Counted from the first letter of the stretch, positions 1 through 6,099 are shown. The stretch: DNA of 10,650 nt from Bacteroidota bacterium (GCA_009937085.1 JAACDD010000089.1:1-10650); one strand, 5' to 3'. Numbers and translations are program-made. The notes: a model not told the origin generated them from the sequence alone.

Positions 1-54
1 TAAGTGTCCAACCGTGAATGGATCAAATGAACCGGGAAATAATGCGCGTTTCAT
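1..54 (-). CDS. coaD: Pantetheine-phosphate adenylyltransferase, N-terminal 18 residues (cut by left edge)
   Basis: Reading the minus strand from the ATG at 54-52 gives MKRALFPGSFDPFTVGHL, which then runs off the window. This is the CoaD start: the PGSFDPxTxGH segment is the nucleotide-binding T/HxGH-type signature of this nucleotidyltransferase family. CoaD transfers AMP from ATP to 4'-phosphopantetheine, the penultimate step of coenzyme A synthesis, in the cytoplasm. Its ATG overlaps the TGA of ddl in a 4-base ATGA, so the two genes are probably co-transcribed and translationally coupled. A ddl-coaD pair is, as I recall, a common arrangement in Flavobacteriia. Only about a tenth of the protein is visible, so completeness cannot be judged. 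Confidence 0.9.
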   Translation of the reverse strand, partial: MKRALFPGSFDPFTVGHL

Positions 55-1040
55 GCGTCAAAGGTATTATTTTTTAGACAGCTATAAATCATATCTGTAA
101 ACAAGTCGCCGAGTTTGATTCCAACATGACGTGCTTGTTGCGGAAGTAAACTTTCTTCCGTAAGTCCAGGAATACTGTTAAGTTCTAAAAAGTACGGTAC
201 ATCGCCCTTAAAAATAAAATCGCTGCGGCTAAACCCTTTTGCACCCAAAGTTGTAAATACTTTTTTTGCTGCAGCATTAAGATTTTTCAATTGTACTTCA
301 GATAGTCGGGCAGGGGTAATCTCTTGTGAATTGCCTTCGTATTTTGCTTGATAATCAAAAAAATCACCATTGGCAATAATTTCTGTTGGTGGGAGTACTA
401 CCACTTCGCCATGGTATTCAATGACGCCAATGGACACTTCCGTTCCTGATAGAAAACACTCTATAAGTACTTGATCATCTTCTAAAAGCGCTGTACGAAT
501 GGCATCTTTCATTTCATTGGCTTTGTGTACTTTCACTACGCCATAGCTGCTTCCGGCTTTGTTTGCTTTCACAAAACAGGGCAGTCCAATTTTTTCTACC
601 AATTCGTTTATATCCCAATCAGCGTCTTTATGCAACAATTGATTTGTTGCCATAGCAATTCCGTGCGGTGCCAAAAAAGCTAACGTTTGATGTTTGTTGT
701 AAGTGAGACGTGATACCTCGGCAGTACAACCTGTGTAGGGTATATTGGCGTTTTCTAGCGCTTTTTGAAGTTCCCCGTTTTCTCCGGGAGCGCCGTGAAC
801 GGCATTAAAAACAGCATCAAACGAATAGGTTTTTCCATCAAAAATATAGGAGAATGTATTTATGTCAATAGGGATTTCATGCGTATTATGCTGTGCAATC
901 CAACCTGATTTGGAAACAATCACGGCTGTTATATCGAAAATTTCGTTCGGTAAATGCTTGAGTACAACGGCACCACTTTTAAGCGATATATCGTGTTCAG
1001 AAGTGGTTCCGCCCATTACTACGGCGATGCGTTTTTTCAT
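51..1040 (-). CDS. ddl: D-alanine--D-alanine ligase
   Basis: Cytoplasmic ATP-grasp enzyme joining two D-alanines with ATP hydrolysis to make the dipeptide end of the peptidoglycan stem peptide. From the start I prefer it has 329 residues, normal for the family. Visible motifs are VVMGGTTSEHDIS near residue 7-19 (first D-Ala site, Glu15), HGAPGENG at 83-90, the ATP-grasp segment FVKANKAGSSYGV at 156-168, SRSDF at 271-275 (Asp274), and LELNSIPGLT at 285-294 (Glu286 and Asn288, Mg ligands). An in-frame ATG ten codons upstream (1070) is possible, but MKKRIAVVMGG aligns with the usual Ddl beginning. The gene ends in a 4-base overlap with coaD and is divergent from the PASTA gene, 41 bases away. 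No key residue appears to be missing. Confidence 0.96.
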   Translation of the reverse strand: MKKRIAVVMGGTTSEHDISLKSGAVVLKHLPNEIFDITAVIVSKSGWIAQHNTHEIPIDINTFSYIFDGKTYSFDAVFNAVHGAPGENGELQKALENANIPYTGCTAEVSRLTYNKHQTLAFLAPHGIAMATNQLLHKDADWDINELVEKIGLPCFVKANKAGSSYGVVKVHKANEMKDAIRTALLEDDQVLIECFLSGTEVSIGVIEYHGEVVVLPPTEIIANGDFFDYQAKYEGNSQEITPARLSEVQLKNLNAAAKKVFTTLGAKGFSRSDFIFKGDVPYFLELNSIPGLTEESLLPQQARHVGIKLGDLFTDMIYSCLKNNTFDA

Positions 1041-1044
1041 AGTG

Positions 1045-1052
1045 CAAATATC
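1045..1052 (-). promoter_or_regulatory. Possible -7 element for ddl
   Basis: The minus strand reads GATATTTG here, 7 of 8 matches to the Bacteroidota consensus TAnnTTTG. Transcription would begin about five bases downstream, almost at the A of the ATG at 1040, giving a leaderless or nearly leaderless mRNA. No TTG lies at the usual 17-23 base distance upstream, so this call is weak. Confidence 0.3.
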
Positions 1053-1054
1053 AT

Positions 1055-1062
1055 TATTTTTG
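1055..1062 (+). promoter_or_regulatory. Possible -7 element for the PASTA-rluD unit
   Basis: TATTTTTG matches the flavobacterial TAnnTTTG element exactly and ends 19 bases before the ATG at 1082. An AAGAG stretch at 1072-1076 could act as a weak ribosome site. There is no TTG 17-23 bases upstream. The element lies two bases from the opposing candidate for ddl, so the two promoters would overlap. Confidence 0.4.
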
Positions 1063-1081
1063 GGGTTCATTAAGAGATCTT

Positions 1082-1645
1082 ATGCTTCACTTCTTTCGTT
1101 TTTTGTTTAGTCGCAGCTTTTTTTGGCAATTATTTTTATTGCTACTTGTAGTCGCAGCACTTTTTATTGGTGTTTTTTACGGCTTAAACTGGCACACACG
1201 GCAAGGCAATTTTATTGAAGTTCCGGACTTACAAGCAAAATCTATTGCTGAGGTGGAACTTATTTTGGAGGATCAAAAGTTGAATTTTGAGGTTATTGAC
1301 TCGGCACGATTCAATCCCGAATACAAACCTTTTGCTGTTATTGAGCAATCGCCACTAGCGGGTGATCAAGTAAAAAAGAACCGAAAAATTTACCTTACGC
1401 TCAATCCTGCCAATTACAATGAGGTGCGTATTCCCGAAGTCATACAAATCACAAGGCGTTCTGCAGAATCTACGCTTCGTGCAGTTGGCTTAGAAATTGG
1501 CGAAATTTCTTACATGGATAATATTGGAAAAGATATGGTGTTGCAGCTTCGGTATGACAATGCTCCTATTGCTCCAGGAGAAAAATTACCTAAAACCTCT
1601 AGAGTAGATTTAGTTTTAGGTAACGGCACTATACCACAACAATAA
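1082..1645 (+). CDS. Membrane-anchored PASTA-domain protein
   Basis: A 187-residue protein with a short basic N-terminus, one hydrophobic segment at about residues 15-34, and the rest outside the cytoplasm. Two PASTA repeats follow: about 44-109 (opening FIEVPDLQAKSIAEVELIL and including VIEQSPLAGDQVKKNRKIYLTL) and about 116-180 (opening RIPEVIQITRRSAESTLRAVGL and ending LPKTSRVDLVLG). PASTA domains bind peptidoglycan fragments or beta-lactams in Ser/Thr kinases and class A PBPs, but there is no kinase or transpeptidase domain here. The neighbouring ddl suggests a cell-wall role; this is an inference and no function is established from the sequence. It is one base upstream of rluD and so almost certainly in an operon with it. 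The start is supported by the hydrophobic anchor beginning soon after it. Confidence 0.88.
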   Translation: MLHFFRFLFSRSFFWQLFLLLLVVAALFIGVFYGLNWHTRQGNFIEVPDLQAKSIAEVELILEDQKLNFEVIDSARFNPEYKPFAVIEQSPLAGDQVKKNRKIYLTLNPANYNEVRIPEVIQITRRSAESTLRAVGLEIGEISYMDNIGKDMVLQLRYDNAPIAPGEKLPKTSRVDLVLGNGTIPQQ

Positions 1646-1646
1646 T

Positions 1647-2672
1647 ATGGAACAAGAAACTGCGTTTGACGATCTTCATGAACATTATGCTTTTACTGCC
1701 GACTCAGGGCAAGAGCCACTACGTGTAGATAAGTTTTTGATGAATCGCATTGAAAATGCAACTCGAAATAAAATACAACAAGCAGCTGTAGCGGGATCAA
1801 TTTTTGTAAACGATAACGCTGTTAAATCCAATTATAAGGTAAAAGGAGGCGATGTTGTACGCGTACTTTTGGCTCATCCGCCACACGAAGCCTTACTCAC
1901 TCCTGAAGAAATGCCTCTTGATATTGTATATGAAGACGATGCGCTTTTGGTGGTAAATAAACCTGCTGGGCTTGTTGTGCATCCAGGTCATGGAAATTAC
2001 TCGGGAACACTAATCAACGGATTGTTGCATCATTTTGGACAACTTCCCAAAAACAGCAATAACCGTCCCGGACTTGTGCACCGAATCGATAAAGACACTT
2101 CGGGGTTATTGGTGGTTGCAAAAACCGAACACGCTATGGCGCATTTGGCACAGCAGTTCCACGACAAATCTTCGGAACGTCAATACTTGGCGTTGGTATG
2201 GGGAGATGTAACTGACGAAAAAGGAACAGTAGACGGTCATTTGGGGCGCGACCCAAAAAACAGGTTGCTCATGACTGTTTTTCCAGATGCAGAACAAGGT
2301 AAAAATGCCGTTACCCATTACGAATTGGTAGAGCGATTTGGCTATGTAACCCTAGTGCGTTGTGTTTTGGAAACAGGTCGCACTCACCAAATTAGAGCTC
2401 ATATGAAACACATTGGGCACACCCTGTTTAGTGATTCGCGTTACGGGGGCGATAAAATTCTAAAGGGCACCACGTTTACCAAATACAAACAGTTTGTAGA
2501 CAATTGCTTTAAGCAAATGTCTAGGCAAGCGCTACACGCCCAAACCTTGGGTTTTGTGCATCCTGAAAGCGGAGAGAAAATGTCTTTTAGTTGCCCACTA
2601 CCTCCTGATTTTGAAGGCTTACTTGACAAATGGCGCAATTACGCTCAACATCAACGATTAGGGAATTCTTGA
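1647..2672 (+). CDS. rluD: 23S rRNA pseudouridine synthase, RluA/RluD family
   Basis: Isomerises specific uridines of 23S rRNA (1911, 1915 and 1917 in E. coli RluD) to pseudouridine in helix 69, a modification important for ribosome assembly and release-factor function. At 341 residues it matches the family. Residues about 24-73 form an S4 RNA-binding domain (LRVDKFL through VKGGDVVRV). The catalytic domain follows, with NKPAGLVVHPG at 104-114 and the RluA-family signature HRIDKDTSGLLVVAKT at 145-160, where Asp148 is the catalytic residue. GRTHQIRAHMKHIGH is the family's conserved C-terminal motif. The specific RluD assignment, rather than another RluA paralogue, rests on the S4 domain and length. 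It begins one base after the PASTA gene stop. Confidence 0.93.
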   Translation: MEQETAFDDLHEHYAFTADSGQEPLRVDKFLMNRIENATRNKIQQAAVAGSIFVNDNAVKSNYKVKGGDVVRVLLAHPPHEALLTPEEMPLDIVYEDDALLVVNKPAGLVVHPGHGNYSGTLINGLLHHFGQLPKNSNNRPGLVHRIDKDTSGLLVVAKTEHAMAHLAQQFHDKSSERQYLALVWGDVTDEKGTVDGHLGRDPKNRLLMTVFPDAEQGKNAVTHYELVERFGYVTLVRCVLETGRTHQIRAHMKHIGHTLFSDSRYGGDKILKGTTFTKYKQFVDNCFKQMSRQALHAQTLGFVHPESGEKMSFSCPLPPDFEGLLDKWRNYAQHQRLGNS

Positions 2673-2703
2673 TAGTACTATTGAGTAGTTTTATGCGTTA
2701 GCG

Positions 2704-2733
2704 TTGCCAAAGCGCACAAGAATTGTATTTTTA
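2704..2733 (+). promoter_or_regulatory. Candidate promoter of yaaA
   Basis: TTG at 2704-2706, a 19-base spacer, then TATTTTTA at 2726-2733 (7 of 8 matches to TAnnTTTG). This fits the Bacteroidota sigma-A pattern TTG-N17-23-TAnnTTTG. Transcription would begin near 2738, about ten bases before the ATG at 2749. It suggests yaaA can be transcribed separately from rluD. Confidence 0.5.
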
Positions 2734-2748
2734 ACTAAAATATTGAAG

Positions 2749-3510
2749 ATGAAAATTCTGATTTCACCAGCCAAATCTTTAGACTACAAAAGTGCGCTTC
2801 CAACAGCGAACCACACGCTACCTTTTTTTTTGAACAAAGCAGTGCAACTCAACGCTTCCTTAAAAACAAAATCCCCTGCCGAATTGCAAAAATTGATGCA
2901 TATTTCTGAAAAATTAGCGGAGCTAAATTGGGAGCGAAATCAACAGTTTACAACATCCTTTACCACGGAAAACGCACGCCCTGCAGTATTTGCTTTTAAT
3001 GGAGATGTGTATTCGGGCTTAGACGCATATTCACTAAGCGAAAGTGAACTGAGTATTGCACAACAAAACCTTTGTATTTTATCTGGACTTTACGGCATAT
3101 TAAAACCGTTGGATTTGATGCAACCCTATCGACTAGAAATGGGAACTTCATTTGGTTTGAATGGTCAAAAAACTCTTTATGCGTTTTGGAAAGAACAACT
3201 TACTACGCATTTAAAAAACGAACTGTCTTCTTCAGAGTTGGTGGTCAACTTGGCGAGTAAAGAGTATGCTAGCGCAATTGATTTTGACGCACTAAATACC
3301 GCTGTAATACACCCCGTATTTAAAGATTTTAAGAATGGAAAATTGAAAATAATTTCCTTTTTCGCCAAAAAAGCACGCGGGCTTATGACGCGACATTTAC
3401 TTAAAACAAATGCGCAAACCACTGATGATGTTCTGGCGTTTGCTGCTGATGGCTATGCCTTCAGCGAAGCCGAAACGAACGACGCTACTCAGCCTGTTTT
3501 TGTGCGTTAG
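2749..3510 (+). CDS. yaaA: Peroxide stress protein YaaA (UPF0246/DUF328 family)
   Basis: A 253-residue cytoplasmic protein. In E. coli, YaaA is induced by OxyR and lowers intracellular free iron during hydrogen peroxide stress, limiting DNA damage; a DNA-binding fold has been reported for the family. Family blocks are all visible: MKILISPAKSLDY at 1-13, FNGDVYSGLDA at 83-93, LSGLYGILKPLDLMQPYRLE at 111-130, NLASKEY at 167-173, SFFAKKARGLMTR at 203-215, and a C-terminal DGYAFSE at 234-240. The ATG at 2749 places MKILISPAK at the start, as in the family; an in-frame TTG at 2704 is rejected. It lies 76 bases after rluD with its own candidate promoter. The last 26 bases overlap the 3' end of the opposing bTHX gene. 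Confidence 0.94.
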   Translation: MKILISPAKSLDYKSALPTANHTLPFFLNKAVQLNASLKTKSPAELQKLMHISEKLAELNWERNQQFTTSFTTENARPAVFAFNGDVYSGLDAYSLSESELSIAQQNLCILSGLYGILKPLDLMQPYRLEMGTSFGLNGQKTLYAFWKEQLTTHLKNELSSSELVVNLASKEYASAIDFDALNTAVIHPVFKDFKNGKLKIISFFAKKARGLMTRHLLKTNAQTTDDVLAFAADGYAFSEAETNDATQPVFVR

Positions 3511-3601
3511 TTTTACGTTTGTTTTTTGGCCGAGGTCTTCTAACGCCAAATGTCTTATTTACAATTTTTCCACGCCGTGTTTTTTTGTCTCCTTTTCCCA
3601 T
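3485..3601 (-). CDS. thx: 30S ribosomal protein bTHX (small, convergently overlapping yaaA)
   Basis: A very small gene of 38 residues read from the ATG at 3601-3599 to the TAG at 3487-3485. The protein begins MGKGDKKTRRGKI and continues VNKTFGVRRPRPKNKRKT, ending QKQAE. The MGKGDxxTRRGKI start and the basic G-x-RRPR segment match the Thx family, first seen in Thermus, where a peptide of about 26 residues sits in a pocket in the head of the 30S subunit and stabilises the rRNA around it; Bacteroidota carry homologues. Here the tail is about 11 residues longer than in Thermus and is Lys/Asn/Gln-rich. The final 26 bases overlap the end of yaaA on the other strand. It lies 109 bases downstream of the beta-barrel gene and has its own candidate -7 element. 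Confidence 0.9.
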   Translation of the reverse strand: MGKGDKKTRRGKIVNKTFGVRRPRPKNKRKTNAQKQAE

Positions 3602-3604
3602 GAT

Positions 3605-3625
3605 GATTTGGTTTTAACCCAAATC
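3605..3625. repeat. Perfect 7-base inverted repeat just upstream of the bTHX start
   Basis: GATTTGG at 3605-3611 and CCAAATC at 3619-3625 are exact reverse complements around a 7-base centre (TTTTAAC). The repeat ends three bases before the bTHX ATG, on its upstream side. If transcribed it would form a hairpin next to the start codon; if transcription begins near 3621, as the -7 element suggests, it would instead straddle the transcription start like an operator. No T-run follows on either strand, so a terminator is unlikely. It could also be chance. Confidence 0.4.
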
Positions 3626-3633
3626 CAAAAATA
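3626..3633 (-). promoter_or_regulatory. Candidate -7 element for bTHX
   Basis: The minus strand reads TATTTTTG, an exact TAnnTTTG match, 24 bases before the bTHX ATG. I find no TTG at the expected distance upstream, so only half of the promoter pattern is present. It would give bTHX a transcript of its own with a leader of about 20 bases. Confidence 0.42.
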
Positions 3634-3710
3634 TAAGAAAGAATACATTAGACTTGGGAATCTGAATGTAAGTTACAAAAAATCAGTGGAAACGGTAGTT
3701 CTGTGTTTTG

Positions 3711-4721
3711 TTACAGTGCATACTGAATGCCAAAGGTTGCAAGCGATTTGTTTTCCATCTGAATACCATTTACACGTTGCGTAATTGGTAGTAGTATTTC
3801 AGTGGCAAACCTGAGATTTTTAAGTGATCCTTCAGGGATGTAGAAATTAATTCCAACTCCTGCATCTGTTTGACTTCTTCCACTGTTTTCGGTACTAAAT
3901 AACGGCATCATTACTGGATTCATATCTTTATCTGATCCGCTAATGCTACTCAACTTTGTGTAGCGCAAACTGCCCGAAAAACTAAAGTTTTTATTGAGTT
4001 TAATTGCAGCCCAGCCCATAGTGCGAAAATGATTTCCCAATTGATACGCTTCATTATTTTTTCCCCATCTAATGGTTTGTTTTAGTTGCGCACCCCATGA
4101 AAAATTATCGCTTTGCCCTAGATAGGTGATACCCAAAATAGGATCCCAAGTACCGCTTCCAAGCTGCATGGAATAGGCGAGTTGCGCGTTGGTCATCATG
4201 GGAGTGTTACCACGCTGGTCAATATTACCAGTAGGAATTGATATTCCCAGCATGGCATGAACAGATTGATGTGGTAGCTGTGCCAAATTAATTAATGCAG
4301 CAATTGACATATCGCCAAACCCTTTGGATTCTGTGTTAAAGGCCATACCCATTTTTGTTTTTAGGGCCATGCTATTTGACAAGTAATGTACCATTGCCAT
4401 TAGCGTAATCTTTTCTGAAGGTGCATACATAGCCCCAAGCATGTGCATGTCCATTTGCATTTTTTGGGGAGCTGCCATATAGTTTTCGAATACAGTTGCA
4501 TTAGAAACTGCATCGCTTTCATTTAAGCTTCCTTCCATCCACATGGGCATGTATTTGTATGAAAACATTACTTCCCCTTTGTGGTGCGTGTGATCACCCA
4601 TTACGCTGATGGGTGCGTGACCATCTGGACGTGCCGCACTCCAATGCGCATGCTCTTGTGAAAAACCGATTATTGAAACGCTAGTTAAAAAGAGAATGAA
4701 ATAGGATCGGTAATTATTCAT
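3711..4721 (-). CDS. Met/His-rich predicted outer-membrane beta-barrel protein, function unknown
   Basis: A 336-residue secreted protein. A signal peptide covers residues 1 to about 22 (basic start, hydrophobic core, cleavage near FSQ/EHAHW). The mature part shows alternating amphipathic strands, repeated GxxxxIPTG- and LGITYLG-type turns, and a C-terminal strand ending FGIQYAL, as expected of an outer-membrane barrel. It resembles the family often labelled transporter or MetA-pathway phenol-degradation-like protein (Pfam PF13557), recalled from the APISVMGDHTHHKGE and MQMDMHMLGAMYAPSE-type segments. It has six His between residues 24 and 47 and 14 Met between 58 and 126. A metal, perhaps copper, role is inferred from that composition only. 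It is 62 bases downstream of trpA on the same strand; no clear terminator or promoter separates them. Confidence 0.8.
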   Translation of the reverse strand: MNNYRSYFILFLTSVSIIGFSQEHAHWSAARPDGHAPISVMGDHTHHKGEVMFSYKYMPMWMEGSLNESDAVSNATVFENYMAAPQKMQMDMHMLGAMYAPSEKITLMAMVHYLSNSMALKTKMGMAFNTESKGFGDMSIAALINLAQLPHQSVHAMLGISIPTGNIDQRGNTPMMTNAQLAYSMQLGSGTWDPILGITYLGQSDNFSWGAQLKQTIRWGKNNEAYQLGNHFRTMGWAAIKLNKNFSFSGSLRYTKLSSISGSDKDMNPVMMPLFSTENSGRSQTDAGVGINFYIPEGSLKNLRFATEILLPITQRVNGIQMENKSLATFGIQYAL

Positions 4722-4783
4722 ATTAGCGTGGCGATAAAAAAATTAATTATTGGCTGTGCAAAAAAAAGATGTAAAAGTAATAT

Positions 4784-5545
4784 TTAGCGAATCTGCTCTA
4801 TAAAATCGGACACACTATCTGGACCGTTTGCGTCAAGATGCTTGATAAATGCAGACCCAATAATAGCCCCTTTGCTGTGTGCTGTAGCCGCTTGATAGGT
4901 TTCGGAGTTACTGATGCCGAAACCAACCAAAAGTTTTGCGTTAAGATTCATGGCACCAATACGTTTAAAATACTCAGCTTGCGCATCGCCAAAACTACTT
5001 TGCGCTCCTGTGGTTGCGGCACTACTTACCATATAAATAAATCCTTCAGACACCTCATCGATAAAGCGAATGCGTTCATCTGGTGTTTGCGGAGTAATCA
5101 AAAACATATTAAGTAATCCGTATTGCTGAAATAATGCTTGGTATTTTTCATGATACACATCAACTGGAAGGTCTGGAATGATAAGCCCATCAATACCAAC
5201 TTCTTGACATCTTTGACAAAAGTGTTCTACGCCATATTGCATCATTGGATTAAAATATCCCATTACAATCAGCGGTACGCTTATATGTTTGCGCGCATCT
5301 TTGAGTTGATCAAAGAGCTTGTCTGTGGTCATGCCGTTGCGAAGCGCTTGTGTAGAACTTTCTTGTATGGTGGGACCATCTGCTAATGGATCAGAGAACG
5401 GTAACCCTAATTCAATCATGTCTACACCGGATGCCTCCAATTGTTTAAGTATACTTACAGTATCGTTTAGGTTTGGAAATCCAGCGGTAAAATAAATGGA
5501 TAGCAGTTTTTTGTCTTGCTCGAGTACGGATTGAATGCGATTCAT
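4784..5545 (-). CDS. trpA: Tryptophan synthase alpha subunit
   Basis: Cleaves indole-3-glycerol phosphate to indole and glyceraldehyde 3-phosphate; indole is channelled to the TrpB active site in the alpha2-beta2 complex. It has 253 residues, a TIM barrel slightly shorter than the E. coli protein (268). The signature IELGLPFSDPLADGPTIQ is at about 44-61, with the two catalytic acids Glu45 and Asp56 (E. coli Glu49 and Asp60) at the right spacing. FITPQTPDERI-type and VSSAATTGAQ segments mark loop 6, and VGFGISNSETY is the phosphate-binding region. The start MNRIQSVLEQ fits the family. It is the last gene of the trp operon but is separated from trpB by mscL and has its own strong candidate promoter. 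Confidence 0.97.
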   Translation of the reverse strand: MNRIQSVLEQDKKLLSIYFTAGFPNLNDTVSILKQLEASGVDMIELGLPFSDPLADGPTIQESSTQALRNGMTTDKLFDQLKDARKHISVPLIVMGYFNPMMQYGVEHFCQRCQEVGIDGLIIPDLPVDVYHEKYQALFQQYGLLNMFLITPQTPDERIRFIDEVSEGFIYMVSSAATTGAQSSFGDAQAEYFKRIGAMNLNAKLLVGFGISNSETYQAATAHSKGAIIGSAFIKHLDANGPDSVSDFIEQIR

Positions 5546-5573
5546 ATAATAAAGGCTAACTTTATTTAAAGCA

Positions 5574-5604
5574 CAAAAATACTCTTTTAAAAAAGGTCAG
5601 GCAA
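5574..5604 (-). promoter_or_regulatory. Candidate promoter of trpA
   Basis: Reading the minus strand, TTG at 5604-5602 is followed by a 20-base spacer and TATTTTTG at 5581-5574. Both halves and the spacing fit the flavobacterial consensus TTG-N17-23-TAnnTTTG exactly. Transcription would begin near 5569, about 24 bases before the trpA ATG at 5545. This is the best promoter match in the window. Confidence 0.65.
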
Positions 5605-5605
5605 C

Positions 5606-5627
5606 AAAAAGTTAGTATCTACTTTTT
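5606..5627. repeat. AT-rich inverted repeat at the mscL stop; weak terminator candidate
   Basis: AAAAAGT at 5606-5612 and ACTTTTT at 5621-5627 are perfect reverse complements around an 8-base loop. The mscL TAG (5621-5619) lies inside it. The T-run is part of the stem and there are only two G-C pairs in effect, so termination would be weak at best. It abuts the -33 element of the trpA promoter. Confidence 0.28.
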
Positions 5628-6032
5628 TTTGAGTAAGTCTCTGATTTCGGTCAGCAACACTTCTTCTTTTGTTGGTGCAGGTGGGGCAGCTGGCGTTTCT
5701 TTTTCTTCTTCGGCTGCTAGTTTCTCTTTTATGTTGTTGTATAATTTCACCACCAAAAAGATGGAAAATGAGACAATAAGAAAGGTTATTATGGTATTGA
5801 TAAATTGGCCATATCGGATGGCGATTTCATTGACTCCCGCTGCTTCGTTAGCAGTTTGAATTACATACTTGAATGAGGCAAAGTCAACGCCTCCAATGAG
5901 TTTTCCAACGGGTGGCATGATGATATCATTCACCAATGACTTTACAATTGCACCAAAGTACGTAGCCATAATAAGCCCAACAGCTAACTCAACAACATTG
6001 CCTTTGCTGATAAACTTTTTAAACTCTTTCAT
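5619..6032 (-). CDS. mscL: Large-conductance mechanosensitive channel MscL
   Basis: Inner-membrane homopentameric channel that opens under membrane tension and releases solutes during osmotic downshock. From the start at 6032 it has 137 residues, normal for the family, and MKEFKKFISKGNVVELAVG aligns with the E. coli N-terminus. TM1 (about residues 13-35) runs into the conserved VNDIIMPPVGKLIGG; TM2 is about 75-97 (INTIITFLIVSFSIFLVVKL); a charged C-terminal helix ends LLTEIRDLLKKK. An in-frame ATG at 6065 would add 11 residues (MKLRGVLSTPF) and cannot be excluded, since that stretch is less AT-rich than the other gaps. TM1 differs from E. coli at several pore-facing places (see findings). The gene sits between trpB and trpA on the same strand and is probably read through from the trp operon. 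Confidence 0.94.
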   Translation of the reverse strand: MKEFKKFISKGNVVELAVGLIMATYFGAIVKSLVNDIIMPPVGKLIGGVDFASFKYVIQTANEAAGVNEIAIRYGQFINTIITFLIVSFSIFLVVKLYNNIKEKLAAEEEKETPAAPPAPTKEEVLLTEIRDLLKKK

Positions 6033-6080
6033 GAATGGTGTGCTTAACACCCCTCTCAGCTTCATATACTACAATGTATT

Positions 6081-6099
6081 TAATTCAGTTTTTGAATTA
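6081..6099. repeat. Perfect 7-base inverted repeat between trpB and mscL
   Basis: TAATTCA at 6081-6087 and TGAATTA at 6093-6099 flank a 5-base centre (GTTTT). It lies 42 bases after the trpB stop on the trp transcript and 16-49 bases before the two possible mscL starts. The stem is AT-rich and no T-run follows on either strand, so it is not a standard terminator. It may be an operator, an mRNA-stabilising hairpin, or chance in AT-rich DNA. Confidence 0.35.

Noticed and set aside
2672..2681. Ten-base palindrome ATAGTACTAT after the rluD stop, considered as a terminator
   Set aside because: It has no loop or strong G-C stem and no proper T-run follows; short AT-rich palindromes are expected by chance.
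2704..2748. In-frame TTG upstream start for yaaA adding 15 residues
   Set aside because: YaaA proteins begin MKILISPAK, which is the ATG at 2749; the TTG is better explained as the -33 promoter element.
3410..3784. Plus-strand open frame of 124 codons between yaaA and the barrel gene
   Set aside because: It runs across the end of yaaA, the antisense of bTHX and the end of the barrel gene, is Phe/Cys/Val-rich without any domain pattern, and conflicts with the recognisable bTHX protein.
4722..4783. Terminator after trpA or promoter for the barrel gene
   Set aside because: There is an eight-T run on the minus strand (near 4768-4761) but no stem before it, and the only TTG/TAATTTTT pair has a 13-base spacer, too short for the flavobacterial pattern.
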